A stretch of 64,000 nt of DNA, from assembly GCA_964590075.1 (NCBI GenBank), contig CAZPXS010000004.1:62001-126000 (forward strand), written 5' to 3'. The translations under genes and the position numbers were made by a program. A model generated the notes under the pieces. That model was given only the letters and a program-made list of their open reading frames with translations, ran no database searches and was not told the DNA's origin. Positions 16,972-28,756 of this stretch are shown here, piece by piece (position 1 is the stretch's first letter; each line of letters begins with the position of its first letter). This stretch comes from JAGDVO01 sp964590075 [NCBI: uncultured Aquificales bacterium] (lineage in GTDB: Bacteria; Thermosulfidibacterota; Thermosulfidibacteria; Thermosulfidibacterales).

Positions 16972-18945
16972 ATGATAGAGTATGCATGGCTTATTCCTGT
17001 TTTTCCCCTTGTTGGTATGACTATAAACGGTCTATTTGGTATCAAATATATAAAGAATAAAGCTCATTGGGTTGCAGTTCCGGCCTTGGGTTTGTCCTGG
17101 CTTTTCGCCATTTTGGTTTTTATAGATGTCTTACAGGGTAAAACTGCTCTTATCGAACTATTCGATTGGATAGTTACTCCTGATGTGAATATAAAGGTTG
17201 CCTTTTGGGTGGATCAGTTAACCGCTGTTATGTTGATGGTAGTAACGACTCTATCCTTTTGGATCCATGTCTACTCTATAGGTTACATGGGGCATGACCC
17301 CGGCTATCCCAGGTACTTTACCTATCTTAACATGTTTGTCTTTTTCATGCTTATACTTGTTCTTGGTAGTTCCTATCTATTGTTGTTCGTGGGTTGGGAA
17401 GGAGTCGGTTTGTGTTCCTATCTATTGATCGGTTACTGGTATGAGAGGGAATCGGCATGGAAGGCCGGCATGAAGGCTTTCATAACAAATAGGGTTGGTG
17501 ATTATGGTTTCATTCTTGGCATGTTCACGCTATGGTATTACCTTGGAACTCTTAACTTTAACGAAGTTTTTGCCAAAGCCCATACCCTTTCACCGGAGAT
17601 AGTGACTATAGCAACCCTTTTACTATTCGTTGGTGCGACAGGTAAGAGCGCTCAGATACCACTTTACGTTTGGTTGCCCGATGCTATGGAAGGTCCAACT
17701 CCCGTTTCGGCTCTTATACATGCGGCTACGATGGTAACGGCTGGTGTCTATATGGTTGCGAGGTCAAATGTTTTATACAACATGGCTCCTTTATCCTTGG
17801 AAGTTGTTGCCATTATCGGTTGTCTTACAGCTTTCTTCGCGGCTACAATGGGTACCAGTCAGTTCGATCTTAAGAGGGTGATGGCTTATTCCACCGTTAG
17901 TCAGCTCGGTTATATGTTCTTCGGTTGCGGTGTAGGGGCTTACGCCTCTGGTATATTTCATCTTATGACGCATGCTTTCTTTAAAGGTTTACTCTTTCTC
18001 TCCTCTGGTTCCGTTATGCATGCCATGAGTGATGTTCTCGATATGAGACTTATGGGTAATCTTAAGAAATACATGCCTATAACGAGTATAACATTTATAA
18101 TAGGCGGTCTTGCACTTGCAGGTATCCCGCCTTTTGCTGGTTTCTGGTCTAAGGATGAGATACTTCACTATGCCTTTACGAGTGGGCATACTACATTGTG
18201 GTTTTTGGGAACGTTGACAGCAGGTATTACGGCCTATTATACCTTTAGAGCTATATTTATGACCTTTTTCGGGAACGATAGGATACCTAAGGTAATCAAA
18301 AAACATCTACATGAGTCGCCTCCCGTTATGACCATTCCATTGATTGTATTATCCGTGGGTGCAATATTTGCTGGTTTCTTTGGGCTCAAGAGAGGTGAGA
18401 TGAGTTATTTTGGTGAGTTTTTGGCTCCCGTTATTCATGCTGCACACCATGGTGCCGGGGAACATGCTGAGGCTATACCAGAGTCTGTTTTGATAGGTTT
18501 ATCCGTTTTGGTAGGTCTTACAGGTATATTTATAGCCTATCTTGTCCATATGAAGAGGTTGATAGATCCTAATGAGTGGGTTAAAAGATTATGGTTCCTA
18601 CACAGGGTCTTTTATAGAAAGTATTGGGTAGATGAGTTATACTTTGCCCTTTTCATAAACAGAACGTTGGATCTTGCCTTCTTCTCGTGGAAGTTCGATC
18701 AGTGGATTATAGATGGTGTTGTAAACGGTGCCAGCTGGTTGTCAAGGGCCCTTGCTTGGGTAACTAGATACTGTACCGAACCCTTTATTGTTGACGGTGC
18801 TGTAAATGGTGCGAGTTATGTTGTTGATGTGTCTGCCAGGATTTTCAGAAGGCTACAGACAGGACTTGTATCCAACTATATGCTATTTTTGGTAGCTGGT
18901 ACGGTTGGGCTTTTAACATTCTATGTTTTTATAAAATTATTCTAA
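16972..18945 (+). CDS. nuoL: NADH-quinone oxidoreductase subunit L
   Basis: A 657-residue proton-pumping antiporter-like subunit. The key glutamate is in GWEGVGLCSYLLIGYW, the discontinuous-helix lysine/proline region is in PLYVWLPDAMEGPTPVSALIHAAT, and the C-terminus contains the lateral helix and a last membrane anchor. Two similar segments, DGVVNGAS and DGAVNGAS, flank the amphipathic lateral helix, as seen in other NuoL proteins. ATG 16972 lies 6 bp after GGAGG. Confidence 0.97.
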   Translation: MIEYAWLIPVFPLVGMTINGLFGIKYIKNKAHWVAVPALGLSWLFAILVFIDVLQGKTALIELFDWIVTPDVNIKVAFWVDQLTAVMLMVVTTLSFWIHVYSIGYMGHDPGYPRYFTYLNMFVFFMLILVLGSSYLLLFVGWEGVGLCSYLLIGYWYERESAWKAGMKAFITNRVGDYGFILGMFTLWYYLGTLNFNEVFAKAHTLSPEIVTIATLLLFVGATGKSAQIPLYVWLPDAMEGPTPVSALIHAATMVTAGVYMVARSNVLYNMAPLSLEVVAIIGCLTAFFAATMGTSQFDLKRVMAYSTVSQLGYMFFGCGVGAYASGIFHLMTHAFFKGLLFLSSGSVMHAMSDVLDMRLMGNLKKYMPITSITFIIGGLALAGIPPFAGFWSKDEILHYAFTSGHTTLWFLGTLTAGITAYYTFRAIFMTFFGNDRIPKVIKKHLHESPPVMTIPLIVLSVGAIFAGFFGLKRGEMSYFGEFLAPVIHAAHHGAGEHAEAIPESVLIGLSVLVGLTGIFIAYLVHMKRLIDPNEWVKRLWFLHRVFYRKYWVDELYFALFINRTLDLAFFSWKFDQWIIDGVVNGASWLSRALAWVTRYCTEPFIVDGAVNGASYVVDVSARIFRRLQTGLVSNYMLFLVAGTVGLLTFYVFIKLF

Positions 18946-18960
18946 ACGGAGGTATAGGAA

Positions 18961-20574
18961 ATGGAGTTACAGTTTGGAACTAATACTCTTGGTTGGCCTA
19001 TTCTTTCCTTTCTGACCTTTTTCCCGCTCGTTGGAGCTATCATACTTTTATTCGTTCCAAGGGATAAGACCAATTTTATAAAGTGGTTTTCCTTCTTTTG
19101 GACACTTGTACTATTTTTAGTATCCCTGGTCTTATGGTTCAAATTTGACAGGACCACATGGCAGTTTCAGTTTGTCGAAAGGGTACCTTGGATCGATAAA
19201 CTCGGTGTTGAGTACTACCTCGGCATTGATGGTATAAGTATACTTTTGGTCTTGCTTACCACTTTTGTTATGCCCATATGTGTACTCTGTTCCTACGAGT
19301 ATATCCAGGAGAGGGAAAAGGAGTACTACATAGCTCTACTTGCCCTTGTCGTTGGAATGATCGGTGCTTTCGTTGCGCTTGATATGTTTCTCTTTTATGT
19401 CTTTTGGGAGGTTATGCTCGTTCCAATGTACTTTATAATAGGAATATGGGGTGGTCCAAGAAAACTTTACGCCGCTATTAAGTTCTTCCTGTATACATTT
19501 TTCGGTTCCGTTTTTATGCTGATCTGTATAATTGCTCTTTATTTCATGTATCACGCAAAGACTGGAGAGTGGAGTTTCAACTATGTAAAGTGGCTTACCT
19601 ATCTCAATGATATACCTATGAAATATCAGTTCTGGCTTTTCCTGGGCTTTTTCCTTGCCTTTGCTATTAAGGTACCTCTGTGGCCATTCCACACCTGGTT
19701 ACCCGATGCTCACGTTGAGGCCCCAACGGCGGGTTCAGTTATACTTGCGGCTATCCTACTTAAACTTGGAACTTATGCCTTTTTAAGATTCCCCATCCCG
19801 CTTTTCCCAGAGGCGAGTAAGTTCTTTGCTCCCTTTATAGCGATATTATCCATAATAGCGATAATTTACGGTGCCCTTTGTGCTCTCGCTCAGGAGGACA
19901 TGAAGAAACTCGTTGCTTACTCTTCGGTTTCTCACATGGGTCTTGTTATGCTTGCCATGTTCACGTTTAATTCGACCGGAGTAATGGGGAGTATAATCCA
20001 GATGGTGAATCATGGTCTATCAACAGGCGCCTTGTTCCTTATAGTAGGTATTCTATATGAGAGAAGGCATACAAGGTTGATAAAGGAGTATGGTGGTATT
20101 TCGAAGGTAATGCCTGCCTTTGCGGTATTCTTTATGTTTGCTATGCTTTCATCCATAGGTTTACCAGGACTCAACGGTTTTATAGGAGAGTTTACCTGTC
20201 TTGCGGGAGTCTTTAAGGCTTACTGGTTATACGCCGTATTTGCGGCTATCGGCACGATACTCGGTGCAGGTTATATGCTATGGCTTTACCAGAGAACCAT
20301 GTTTGGTGTTATAACGATAGAGGAGAATTGGCATCTAAAGGATATGAAACTACGTGAGTGGGTGTATATGACTCCTTTAGTGATAATGTTCATATGGATT
20401 GGAGTTTATCCGAAACCTTTCTTCAAGATGATGGAGGCTTCTGTAAACCATCTTGTTGAGTATGTAAACGCGAGAACTGAAAAGGTCAGTGTATCTACTA
20501 ACACAAATGATAATGTCTCTACTTTAAAGGATAAAGTATCCTTCCTAAGTGGTGGTAGGGAGGTAGTAAGATGA
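18961..20574 (+). CDS. nuoM: NADH-quinone oxidoreductase subunit M
   Basis: A 537-residue antiporter-like subunit with about 14 membrane helices. The first-channel glutamate is in FWEVMLVPMYFIIGIWGG and the second-channel lysine region in KVPLWPFHTWLPDAHVEAPTAGSV. The polar 35-residue C-terminal tail is longer than in most NuoM proteins and is rich in Thr, Asn and Lys. It overlaps nuoN by 4 bp. Confidence 0.96.
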   Translation: MELQFGTNTLGWPILSFLTFFPLVGAIILLFVPRDKTNFIKWFSFFWTLVLFLVSLVLWFKFDRTTWQFQFVERVPWIDKLGVEYYLGIDGISILLVLLTTFVMPICVLCSYEYIQEREKEYYIALLALVVGMIGAFVALDMFLFYVFWEVMLVPMYFIIGIWGGPRKLYAAIKFFLYTFFGSVFMLICIIALYFMYHAKTGEWSFNYVKWLTYLNDIPMKYQFWLFLGFFLAFAIKVPLWPFHTWLPDAHVEAPTAGSVILAAILLKLGTYAFLRFPIPLFPEASKFFAPFIAILSIIAIIYGALCALAQEDMKKLVAYSSVSHMGLVMLAMFTFNSTGVMGSIIQMVNHGLSTGALFLIVGILYERRHTRLIKEYGGISKVMPAFAVFFMFAMLSSIGLPGLNGFIGEFTCLAGVFKAYWLYAVFAAIGTILGAGYMLWLYQRTMFGVITIEENWHLKDMKLREWVYMTPLVIMFIWIGVYPKPFFKMMEASVNHLVEYVNARTEKVSVSTNTNDNVSTLKDKVSFLSGGREVVR

Positions 20575-22031
20575 ATACGATTCTCTCGGGTATTCCATTC
20601 CCAGATGTAAGTGCTATCATACCTGAGATAATAGCTCTTATTATTGGGTGTTTGATTCTACTTATAGATCCCTTTATACCGAGGGAGAGGAAGAACATAA
20701 ATGGATATTTAGCTCTTGGTGGTTTTGTGATTCTCTTTGTGGTGACCTTAGGCTATGTTGGTAAGAGTATAGTAACCTTTTTTGATATGTATAGTGTGGA
20801 TAATTTCTCTACTGTCTTAAAACTATTCTTCTATGTGGCTAATTTTGTAGTAGTTTTGATCTCCCTACGTTACCTTGAAATTGAGAGGGCAAATCTTGGT
20901 GAGTATTATGCTCTCTTGATGTTTGCTACCATAGGCATGATGGTTATGGTTTCTAGTAAGGATCTTTTGATGTACTATATAGGTCTTGAGACGATGGCTA
21001 TTCCTTTGTATGTTCTTGCCGGTTTTATAAGGATGGATGAGAAAGCGACAGAATCTGCTCTCAAGTATCTCTTGATGGGTGTTTTTGTATCAGCAATATT
21101 TCTCTACGGTATTGCCCTTACCTATGGAGTTGTTGGTTCCACAAAACTCATGGATGTTGTTAGATTCACCTATCTAAATGGTATAAATCCTATACTCTTT
21201 GTTGCTATAATCCTGATAGCCTGCGGTCTTGGTCTTGAGATAGCTATGGTACCTTTTCATTTCTGGGCTCCGGATGTTTATGAAGGTGCTCCTACTTCGG
21301 TTACCGCCTTTATTTCGGTTGTTCCTAAGGTTGCTGCGATTTCCGCTCTTCTTAGGATTTATTTTGAAGGCTTTATGTTCTTTGTTCCTTACTGGCAGGA
21401 GGTTCTGTGGTTATTATCCGCTCTTACCATGATAATAGGTAACGTTACAGCCGTTGTTCAGACCAATGTAAAGAGAATGCTCGCCTACTCTTCAATAGCC
21501 CACGCTGGGTATATGCTTATGGGAATTCTATCTGCGAATGAGCTTGGTGTTTCATCTCTTATATACTACTTCTTTGCCTACTGTTTCATGAATATAGGTG
21601 CCTTTACCCTTGTTATATACCTTAGGAGAAAGGATATTATAGGTGATACTTTAGATGATTTCCGTGGTCTTGCTAAGAAGGATCCCATAGCTGCCCTTAT
21701 AATGGTGATTTTCCTCCTATCCCTGGCTGGTATTCCGCCTACTGTTGGGTTTGTTGGTAAGTTCCTGATCTTTTCAGCGGCACTTAAGGCTGGATTTTAC
21801 TGGCTACTTGCGATAGCTGTTATAACATCCGTTATATCTCTTTACTATTACTTCAAGATTGCAAGAAGTATGTATCTTGAGGAACCTATTGATATTGAAG
21901 AGATAAAGCCAGCCCTATCGGTTAAGTTGACAATATTTGTCCTTGCGGTCCTTACTATAATACTCGGCATCTACCCCAGTCCTATAATCAATCTTGCCGA
22001 GTTATCCGCCAAAGTTTTCTTTAGATACTAG
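20571..22031 (+). CDS. nuoN: NADH-quinone oxidoreductase subunit N
   Basis: A 486-residue antiporter-like subunit and the last gene of the operon. Family motifs include YIGLETMAIPLYVLAGF and MVPFHFWAPDVYEGAPTSVT, with RMLAYSSIAHAGYM in the middle. Its stop overlaps the convergent lipoprotein gene by 4 bp, so transcription must end inside that gene (see terminator at 22058). Confidence 0.96.
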   Translation: MNTILSGIPFPDVSAIIPEIIALIIGCLILLIDPFIPRERKNINGYLALGGFVILFVVTLGYVGKSIVTFFDMYSVDNFSTVLKLFFYVANFVVVLISLRYLEIERANLGEYYALLMFATIGMMVMVSSKDLLMYYIGLETMAIPLYVLAGFIRMDEKATESALKYLLMGVFVSAIFLYGIALTYGVVGSTKLMDVVRFTYLNGINPILFVAIILIACGLGLEIAMVPFHFWAPDVYEGAPTSVTAFISVVPKVAAISALLRIYFEGFMFFVPYWQEVLWLLSALTMIIGNVTAVVQTNVKRMLAYSSIAHAGYMLMGILSANELGVSSLIYYFFAYCFMNIGAFTLVIYLRRKDIIGDTLDDFRGLAKKDPIAALIMVIFLLSLAGIPPTVGFVGKFLIFSAALKAGFYWLLAIAVITSVISLYYYFKIARSMYLEEPIDIEEIKPALSVKLTIFVLAVLTIILGIYPSPIINLAELSAKVFFRY

Positions 22032-22519
22032 AGTCTTTTGATATCTTCCACATCTATGTAGAGCACCCATTTACCTGGGTGCTCTACTTTTATCCTTTTT
22101 GATTCTACCTTTTCAAGTTGCATCTCTCCGAGATTAACTTTGTCGCTATAGTTGGAGTCTATTATCCTTTTAAGGTTGAGTATGGCAAAGGAGACCGCCT
22201 TTGTAATGCTATCGTTACCTTTGTCTAGTTCTAGAGGTTCTTGATTTATAAGGATACTATTATCATCCTTTACCTCTATTGTTGCTATTGGAAAGCCGAA
22301 GGATGTATATACAAAGCATTTTTCCAGCTTTTCTCCCATGAATATGACTCTCCATTTGCCCTCTATCTCTTTATTCCCTTTGAGTTTTATGTATGTATAG
22401 GATCCCTCGTATAGGTAGCTCTCCTCTTTCTTTTCTAAAGCACAGGAGGTAAGTATGAGGATAGAAGTAATCAGATACCCAAGGAGTAAAGTCTTGATTC
22501 TATTTCTTTCCTTTCCCAT
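22028..22519 (-). CDS. Predicted lipoprotein (possibly LolB-like)
   Basis: A 163-residue protein with a lipoprotein signal (lipobox ILTSC, Cys26). The mature part alternates short beta strands (EGSYTYIKLKGN, GKWRVIFMGEKLEKCFVY) in a way that could form the half-barrel of LolB or a DUF-type outer-membrane lipoprotein; this is only a guess. It overlaps the upstream TPR gene by 49 bp, suggesting coupled translation, and its 3' end contains the nuo terminator. Confidence 0.72.
   Translation of the reverse strand: MGKERNRIKTLLLGYLITSILILTSCALEKKEESYLYEGSYTYIKLKGNKEIEGKWRVIFMGEKLEKCFVYTSFGFPIATIEVKDDNSILINQEPLELDKGNDSITKAVSFAILNLKRIIDSNYSDKVNLGEMQLEKVESKRIKVEHPGKWVLYIDVEDIKRL
22058..22100 (+). terminator. 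Intrinsic terminator of the nuo operon, inside a convergent gene
   Basis: GTAGAGCACCCA (22058-22069) pairs perfectly with 22076-22087 around a TTTACC loop and is followed by TTTTATCCTTTTT. It lies 27 bp after the nuoN stop but within the coding sequence of the minus-strand lipoprotein, where it encodes the phrase EHPGKWVLY. On the minus strand no T run follows, so it should stop only nuo transcription. Confidence 0.85.
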
Positions 22520-24120
22520 GGACTTACATCCTTTGTTTTCGGTAGTAGTTCCCTTGTCTTCTTAAATAGTTTCATCGCCTCATCCTTTCGACCAAGCTTG
22601 TAGTATATCTCTGCTAGATGGTACACAATTACAGCATTGTCACTTTCCCTTTCGTAAACCTTTTCCTGAATCTCCAATGCCTTTTTAATTTCACCCTTCT
22701 TGAAGTAACCCCACGCTAAACTATCGAGATAGGATGTATTATCCGGATCCAACTTTAGAGCTTTGTTTACTAATTCAATACCTTTATCTACGTTTCTCCC
22801 AGTTGCGATAAGAGTGTAACCGTAATAGTTTAGAATGACAGGATCATCTCCTTTAATTTTCAATGCCCTTTCAAGGTACTTTTCTACCTTGTCAAATTCC
22901 CCCTTTCTTTCTTTAATTGATCCTAATAAAAACCAGTAATCTCCATTTTTTTCTTGTAATGAAATTGCATTTTTAGCGTATAATTCACTCTTCTTGTAAT
23001 CATCTATTGAAATGTAAAATTGACTGACTGTGTGGTAAAACTCAGCATCTTTGTACAGTTTCTTTAATCCTTCAATTACAGCTACATCTATACAATTTTT
23101 GCTTTTCGGATCATTAAGCAAAAATAACAGCGTCTTGAAACTATCCAAAGAGTCTATATATTCTTTTAGAGATTTTTTAAATTTATCTAGTTTATTTTCT
23201 TTACACATTATGACTAACATTAGTGGACTTATTTCTGTTACTTCTTTAAGCATTTCTTTTGCCTTGTTAATATCGTCTATTTTAAGATATATTAGTGCAA
23301 GAAGCTCTTTCAACTCTTCATCTGGATGTACCGAGTACATTCTTTCTGCTATACTTAAAGCTCTGTCATATTTTTCTAAAGCTATATATATTTTTATTAA
23401 TTTTATGATCATATCTTTTGAAATTATACCTGATTTTATAAGTTTTTCGTATAAGTTCGACGCCTTATCAAGCTTATTGTTAATTACATAAATTTCTGCG
23501 AGTAATTTTAATGCTTCTATGTTAGAATTATCAATTTCCACAGATTTTTCTAAGTATGTTTCTGCGTTTCTATAAAGTTCTATCATGTAGTAAGCTTTAC
23601 CTTTTAGAAAGAGTAGGAAAGCATCGTTTGGGAATTTGGATTCTGCTTCATTTATCAATTTGAATGCTTCTTCTGTTTTGCCAGTATTAAGATATATCTG
23701 TATCAAATCCATATACGCGTATCTGTTATTCGGGTTAACTGTTAGAGCTTTTTTTATCCAATGGACTCCTTCATCCACATTGCCACCGTTTCTTATGAGG
23801 AGTTCTCCGTAGTATATATAAAGGGTGTCGTTATTTGAAAACTTTTCTATAGCATCCTTAGCTATATTTAGTGCCTTATTAAGTAAGTTGAGGTTATTTA
23901 GTATCTCTATTACACTTATGTAGGCATCTATCGTACCCCTCTTTTTCAACTCCTCGGCTAACTTGTTTAAGTCTTCATCCTTTGGTTTTTTATTTTCTAG
24001 GTAGAGTAGGTTAAGTTCCAGAATCTTCTGATACAGCGCTTCTGGTTGAGAAAGGGCATTATTGAAAACTAAACTTAAGGATATAACCGCAATTATAAAG
24101 TAAATAAATAAATTTCTCAT
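22471..24120 (-). CDS. Exported TPR-repeat protein
   Basis: A 549-residue protein. An N-terminal signal sequence (residues 1-24, hydrophobic, ending NALSQ) is followed by about a dozen tetratricopeptide repeats. Typical repeat phrases are AYMDLIQIYLNTGKTEEAFKL, IEALKLLAEIYVINNKLDKAS and AVIVYHLAEIYYKLGRKDEAM, each shown within its limits here. It would be a periplasmic or membrane-attached scaffold. The middle section is AT-rich with many Lys/Asn/Ile codons. It lies between a PilZ protein and a lipoprotein with overlaps at both ends; that context suggests envelope or motility-surface work but gives no specific role. Confidence 0.85.
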   Translation of the reverse strand: MRNLFIYFIIAVISLSLVFNNALSQPEALYQKILELNLLYLENKKPKDEDLNKLAEELKKRGTIDAYISVIEILNNLNLLNKALNIAKDAIEKFSNNDTLYIYYGELLIRNGGNVDEGVHWIKKALTVNPNNRYAYMDLIQIYLNTGKTEEAFKLINEAESKFPNDAFLLFLKGKAYYMIELYRNAETYLEKSVEIDNSNIEALKLLAEIYVINNKLDKASNLYEKLIKSGIISKDMIIKLIKIYIALEKYDRALSIAERMYSVHPDEELKELLALIYLKIDDINKAKEMLKEVTEISPLMLVIMCKENKLDKFKKSLKEYIDSLDSFKTLLFLLNDPKSKNCIDVAVIEGLKKLYKDAEFYHTVSQFYISIDDYKKSELYAKNAISLQEKNGDYWFLLGSIKERKGEFDKVEKYLERALKIKGDDPVILNYYGYTLIATGRNVDKGIELVNKALKLDPDNTSYLDSLAWGYFKKGEIKKALEIQEKVYERESDNAVIVYHLAEIYYKLGRKDEAMKLFKKTRELLPKTKDVSPWERKEIESRLYSLGI

Positions 24121-24911
24121 AATTCTTCCTCTTGTTGGAATGATTTAAGTTCTCTCTGTCTATTAAAACAAAATAGCATTATTTTTTCTCTTGTATTTTC
24201 ATCTATATCAAATTTTATTCCATAGCCGTATTTTTTCTCCTTTGGATCTATAACTACTTTTCTTACGACCTTAGCTGGTAGATCTACAAATGCTATATCT
24301 TCCTCTCTTGGTTTGGATATTATGGTTGGAGTTACCTCCTTCTTTTTAGTTATTACCTGTACTTTCTTGGTTACCTTATCCTTTTCTATAAAGGGTGTTA
24401 TAAGTATAGAGTCGCCTACTTTAAGATCATAATTGGTAGTTATAAACATGCCACCTGCGGATATATCTTGGACGTAGCCTGTGAAGCTTTCGTCCGTGGC
24501 TACGTACTCTGTAGAGCCATCCTCGTTCCTCTTTTCGATGGCCTTTTTTGCTACAAAGGGTATCAGAACAGGAACCCTAAAGTATTCTCTAAGTTCAACT
24601 ACGTATATATCCTTAGGTTTCTTTATCCCTATAAGAAATAGAGGATTCCTTATATGTTTTGTTACTCTACTTATAAAACCGTACCTTTTGCCTGTCTTAC
24701 CTATGAAACTTATCATAACTTCCTCATTTGGTAGTAGAGATAGGGGATAGCCCTTTTCATCTGTTGGTTGCATTATATAGATATTTTCGCTGTCAATATC
24801 CTGAAAGTTGGATCTACCGTACTGTTCTCCCTTTACCTTTTTAACTACGACACTCTGCCCTATATCTATTATTCTATTTACCTCGATATTCTCTCTTCTT
24901 CCTAACTCCAT
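24117..24911 (-). CDS. PilZ-domain c-di-GMP receptor (YcgR-like)
   Basis: A 264-residue protein with an N-terminal YcgR/PilZN-like beta domain (about 10-100) and a C-terminal PilZ domain. Both c-di-GMP motifs are present: RxxxR as REYFR (108-112) and DxSxxG as DISAGG (149-154). The PilZ domain has a lysine-rich insert of about 30 residues. YcgR proteins slow the flagellar motor when bound to c-di-GMP; motAB and another PilZ gene are 12 kb away. It overlaps the TPR gene by 4 bp. Confidence 0.88.
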   Translation of the reverse strand: MELGRRENIEVNRIIDIGQSVVVKKVKGEQYGRSNFQDIDSENIYIMQPTDEKGYPLSLLPNEEVMISFIGKTGKRYGFISRVTKHIRNPLFLIGIKKPKDIYVVELREYFRVPVLIPFVAKKAIEKRNEDGSTEYVATDESFTGYVQDISAGGMFITTNYDLKVGDSILITPFIEKDKVTKKVQVITKKKEVTPTIISKPREEDIAFVDLPAKVVRKVVIDPKEKKYGYGIKFDIDENTREKIMLFCFNRQRELKSFQQEEEL

Positions 24912-24950
24912 TATCGACTATATTATTGCTTTTTCCATCTCTTGACAATA

Positions 24951-24966
24951 GATTTTAACTAAAATC
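24951..24966. promoter_or_regulatory. 16-bp AT-rich palindrome upstream of the first FG-GAP gene
   Basis: GATTTTA-AC-TAAAATC is a perfect 7-bp inverted repeat with a 2-bp centre, 25 bp before the start codon and just after a TTGACA at 24942. It may be an operator. The TTGACA lacks a well-spaced -10 box, so I do not call a promoter. Confidence 0.35.
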
Positions 24967-24990
24967 AGACGAAGTTTGGAGGATGGGGAT

Positions 24991-27789
<2,799 letters not shown>

Positions 27790-27832
27790 CTTCCTTCCCC
27801 CTTCCTACTTTAACGACTTTTTACTATATAAA

Positions 27833-27861
27833 AGTTTAACCAGACCTTTCCAAAAGATCAA
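27833..27861 (-). promoter_or_regulatory. Candidate promoter for the amidotransferase-like/glnB unit
   Basis: Read on the minus strand, TTGATC and TAAACT are spaced by 17 bp in the 73-bp gap before the TTG start. The -10 match is modest, and TATATA a few bases downstream is an alternative. Evidence is inspection only. Confidence 0.3.
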
Positions 27862-27862
27862 G

Positions 27863-28756
27863 TTATGTTTCAGTTTTACCTGAGCCTGTGATGACTAGTA
27901 TTACACCTGCTAATATGATAATGGTTCCTATAAGCTTATTTTTGAAGTTTCTTTCCTTGAAAAATATCCTACCATATATCACCGAGATTACCATATTGAC
28001 TTTTCCGATTGCTGATACGTAGGATATGTTGGCGGTTTCTATAGCCTTCATGAAACTTATGGTCCCTAAACCAAATAAAATGCCTATCATTATGCTCCCT
28101 TTTCTCATCGCTATACTCTTAGGAGATATGGGTCTATTTAGGATCTTTGATAGGATAATAAATATTATCGCAAAAAGTAGAGTGTACCAAAAGGAGAAGG
28201 AATAAATATCCGTATACCTTAAGCTTACCTTTGCTATAGAGGTATCTATGCTAAAAATGAATGCGGCACATATAGTGTAGATTCCTGGTTTGGATAGTAG
28301 TACTTCGGTTAGAGGTTTTAGTAAACCCTTCTGTAGATTCTTTATGCCAAGGATATAGCTACCTAAGCTGACGAGTAGTATACCAAATAGGGATAGTTTA
28401 CTCGGAGGTTCTCCTAGGATCACAATCGATGTCAAGACCATGAATATGGGGGCAAAGCTCGTAAGAGGAGCAACTATTGAGATCTCACCGATCTTCAAAG
28501 CTTTCATGTATAATAACGATGCCGATATATCTCCAGTTATCACAAGTATGATATAAATCAATGCTTTATACTCTGGAGTCTTAAGGCCGGATTTTTTTAG
28601 GTAGAAGAGGAATATAATAGGTATTGCCCATAGGAACCTCGAAAGAAGCGCGTTATACTCGTTTTCACCTTTACTCATTGATAGCTTGTTTAAGAGATCC
28701 GAGGTTGCCCATGAAAAGGCTGCAAGAAATGCGAATAAAAACCAGATTTCAGACAT
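27863..28756 (-). CDS. EamA/DMT-family transporter
   Basis: A 297-residue membrane protein with ten predicted helices arranged as two EamA repeats. It begins WFLFAFLAAFSWATSDLLNKLS and has the repeat feature ILGEPPSKLSLFGILLVSLG. Substrates in this superfamily range from amino acids to nucleotide sugars and amino-sugar lipids; the sequence does not show which. Its start overlaps the upstream glycosyltransferase by 8 bp, so an envelope or glycan-related substrate is plausible. Confidence 0.85.
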   Translation of the reverse strand: MSEIWFLFAFLAAFSWATSDLLNKLSMSKGENEYNALLSRFLWAIPIIFLFYLKKSGLKTPEYKALIYIILVITGDISASLLYMKALKIGEISIVAPLTSFAPIFMVLTSIVILGEPPSKLSLFGILLVSLGSYILGIKNLQKGLLKPLTEVLLSKPGIYTICAAFIFSIDTSIAKVSLRYTDIYSFSFWYTLLFAIIFIILSKILNRPISPKSIAMRKGSIMIGILFGLGTISFMKAIETANISYVSAIGKVNMVISVIYGRIFFKERNFKNKLIGTIIILAGVILVITGSGKTET

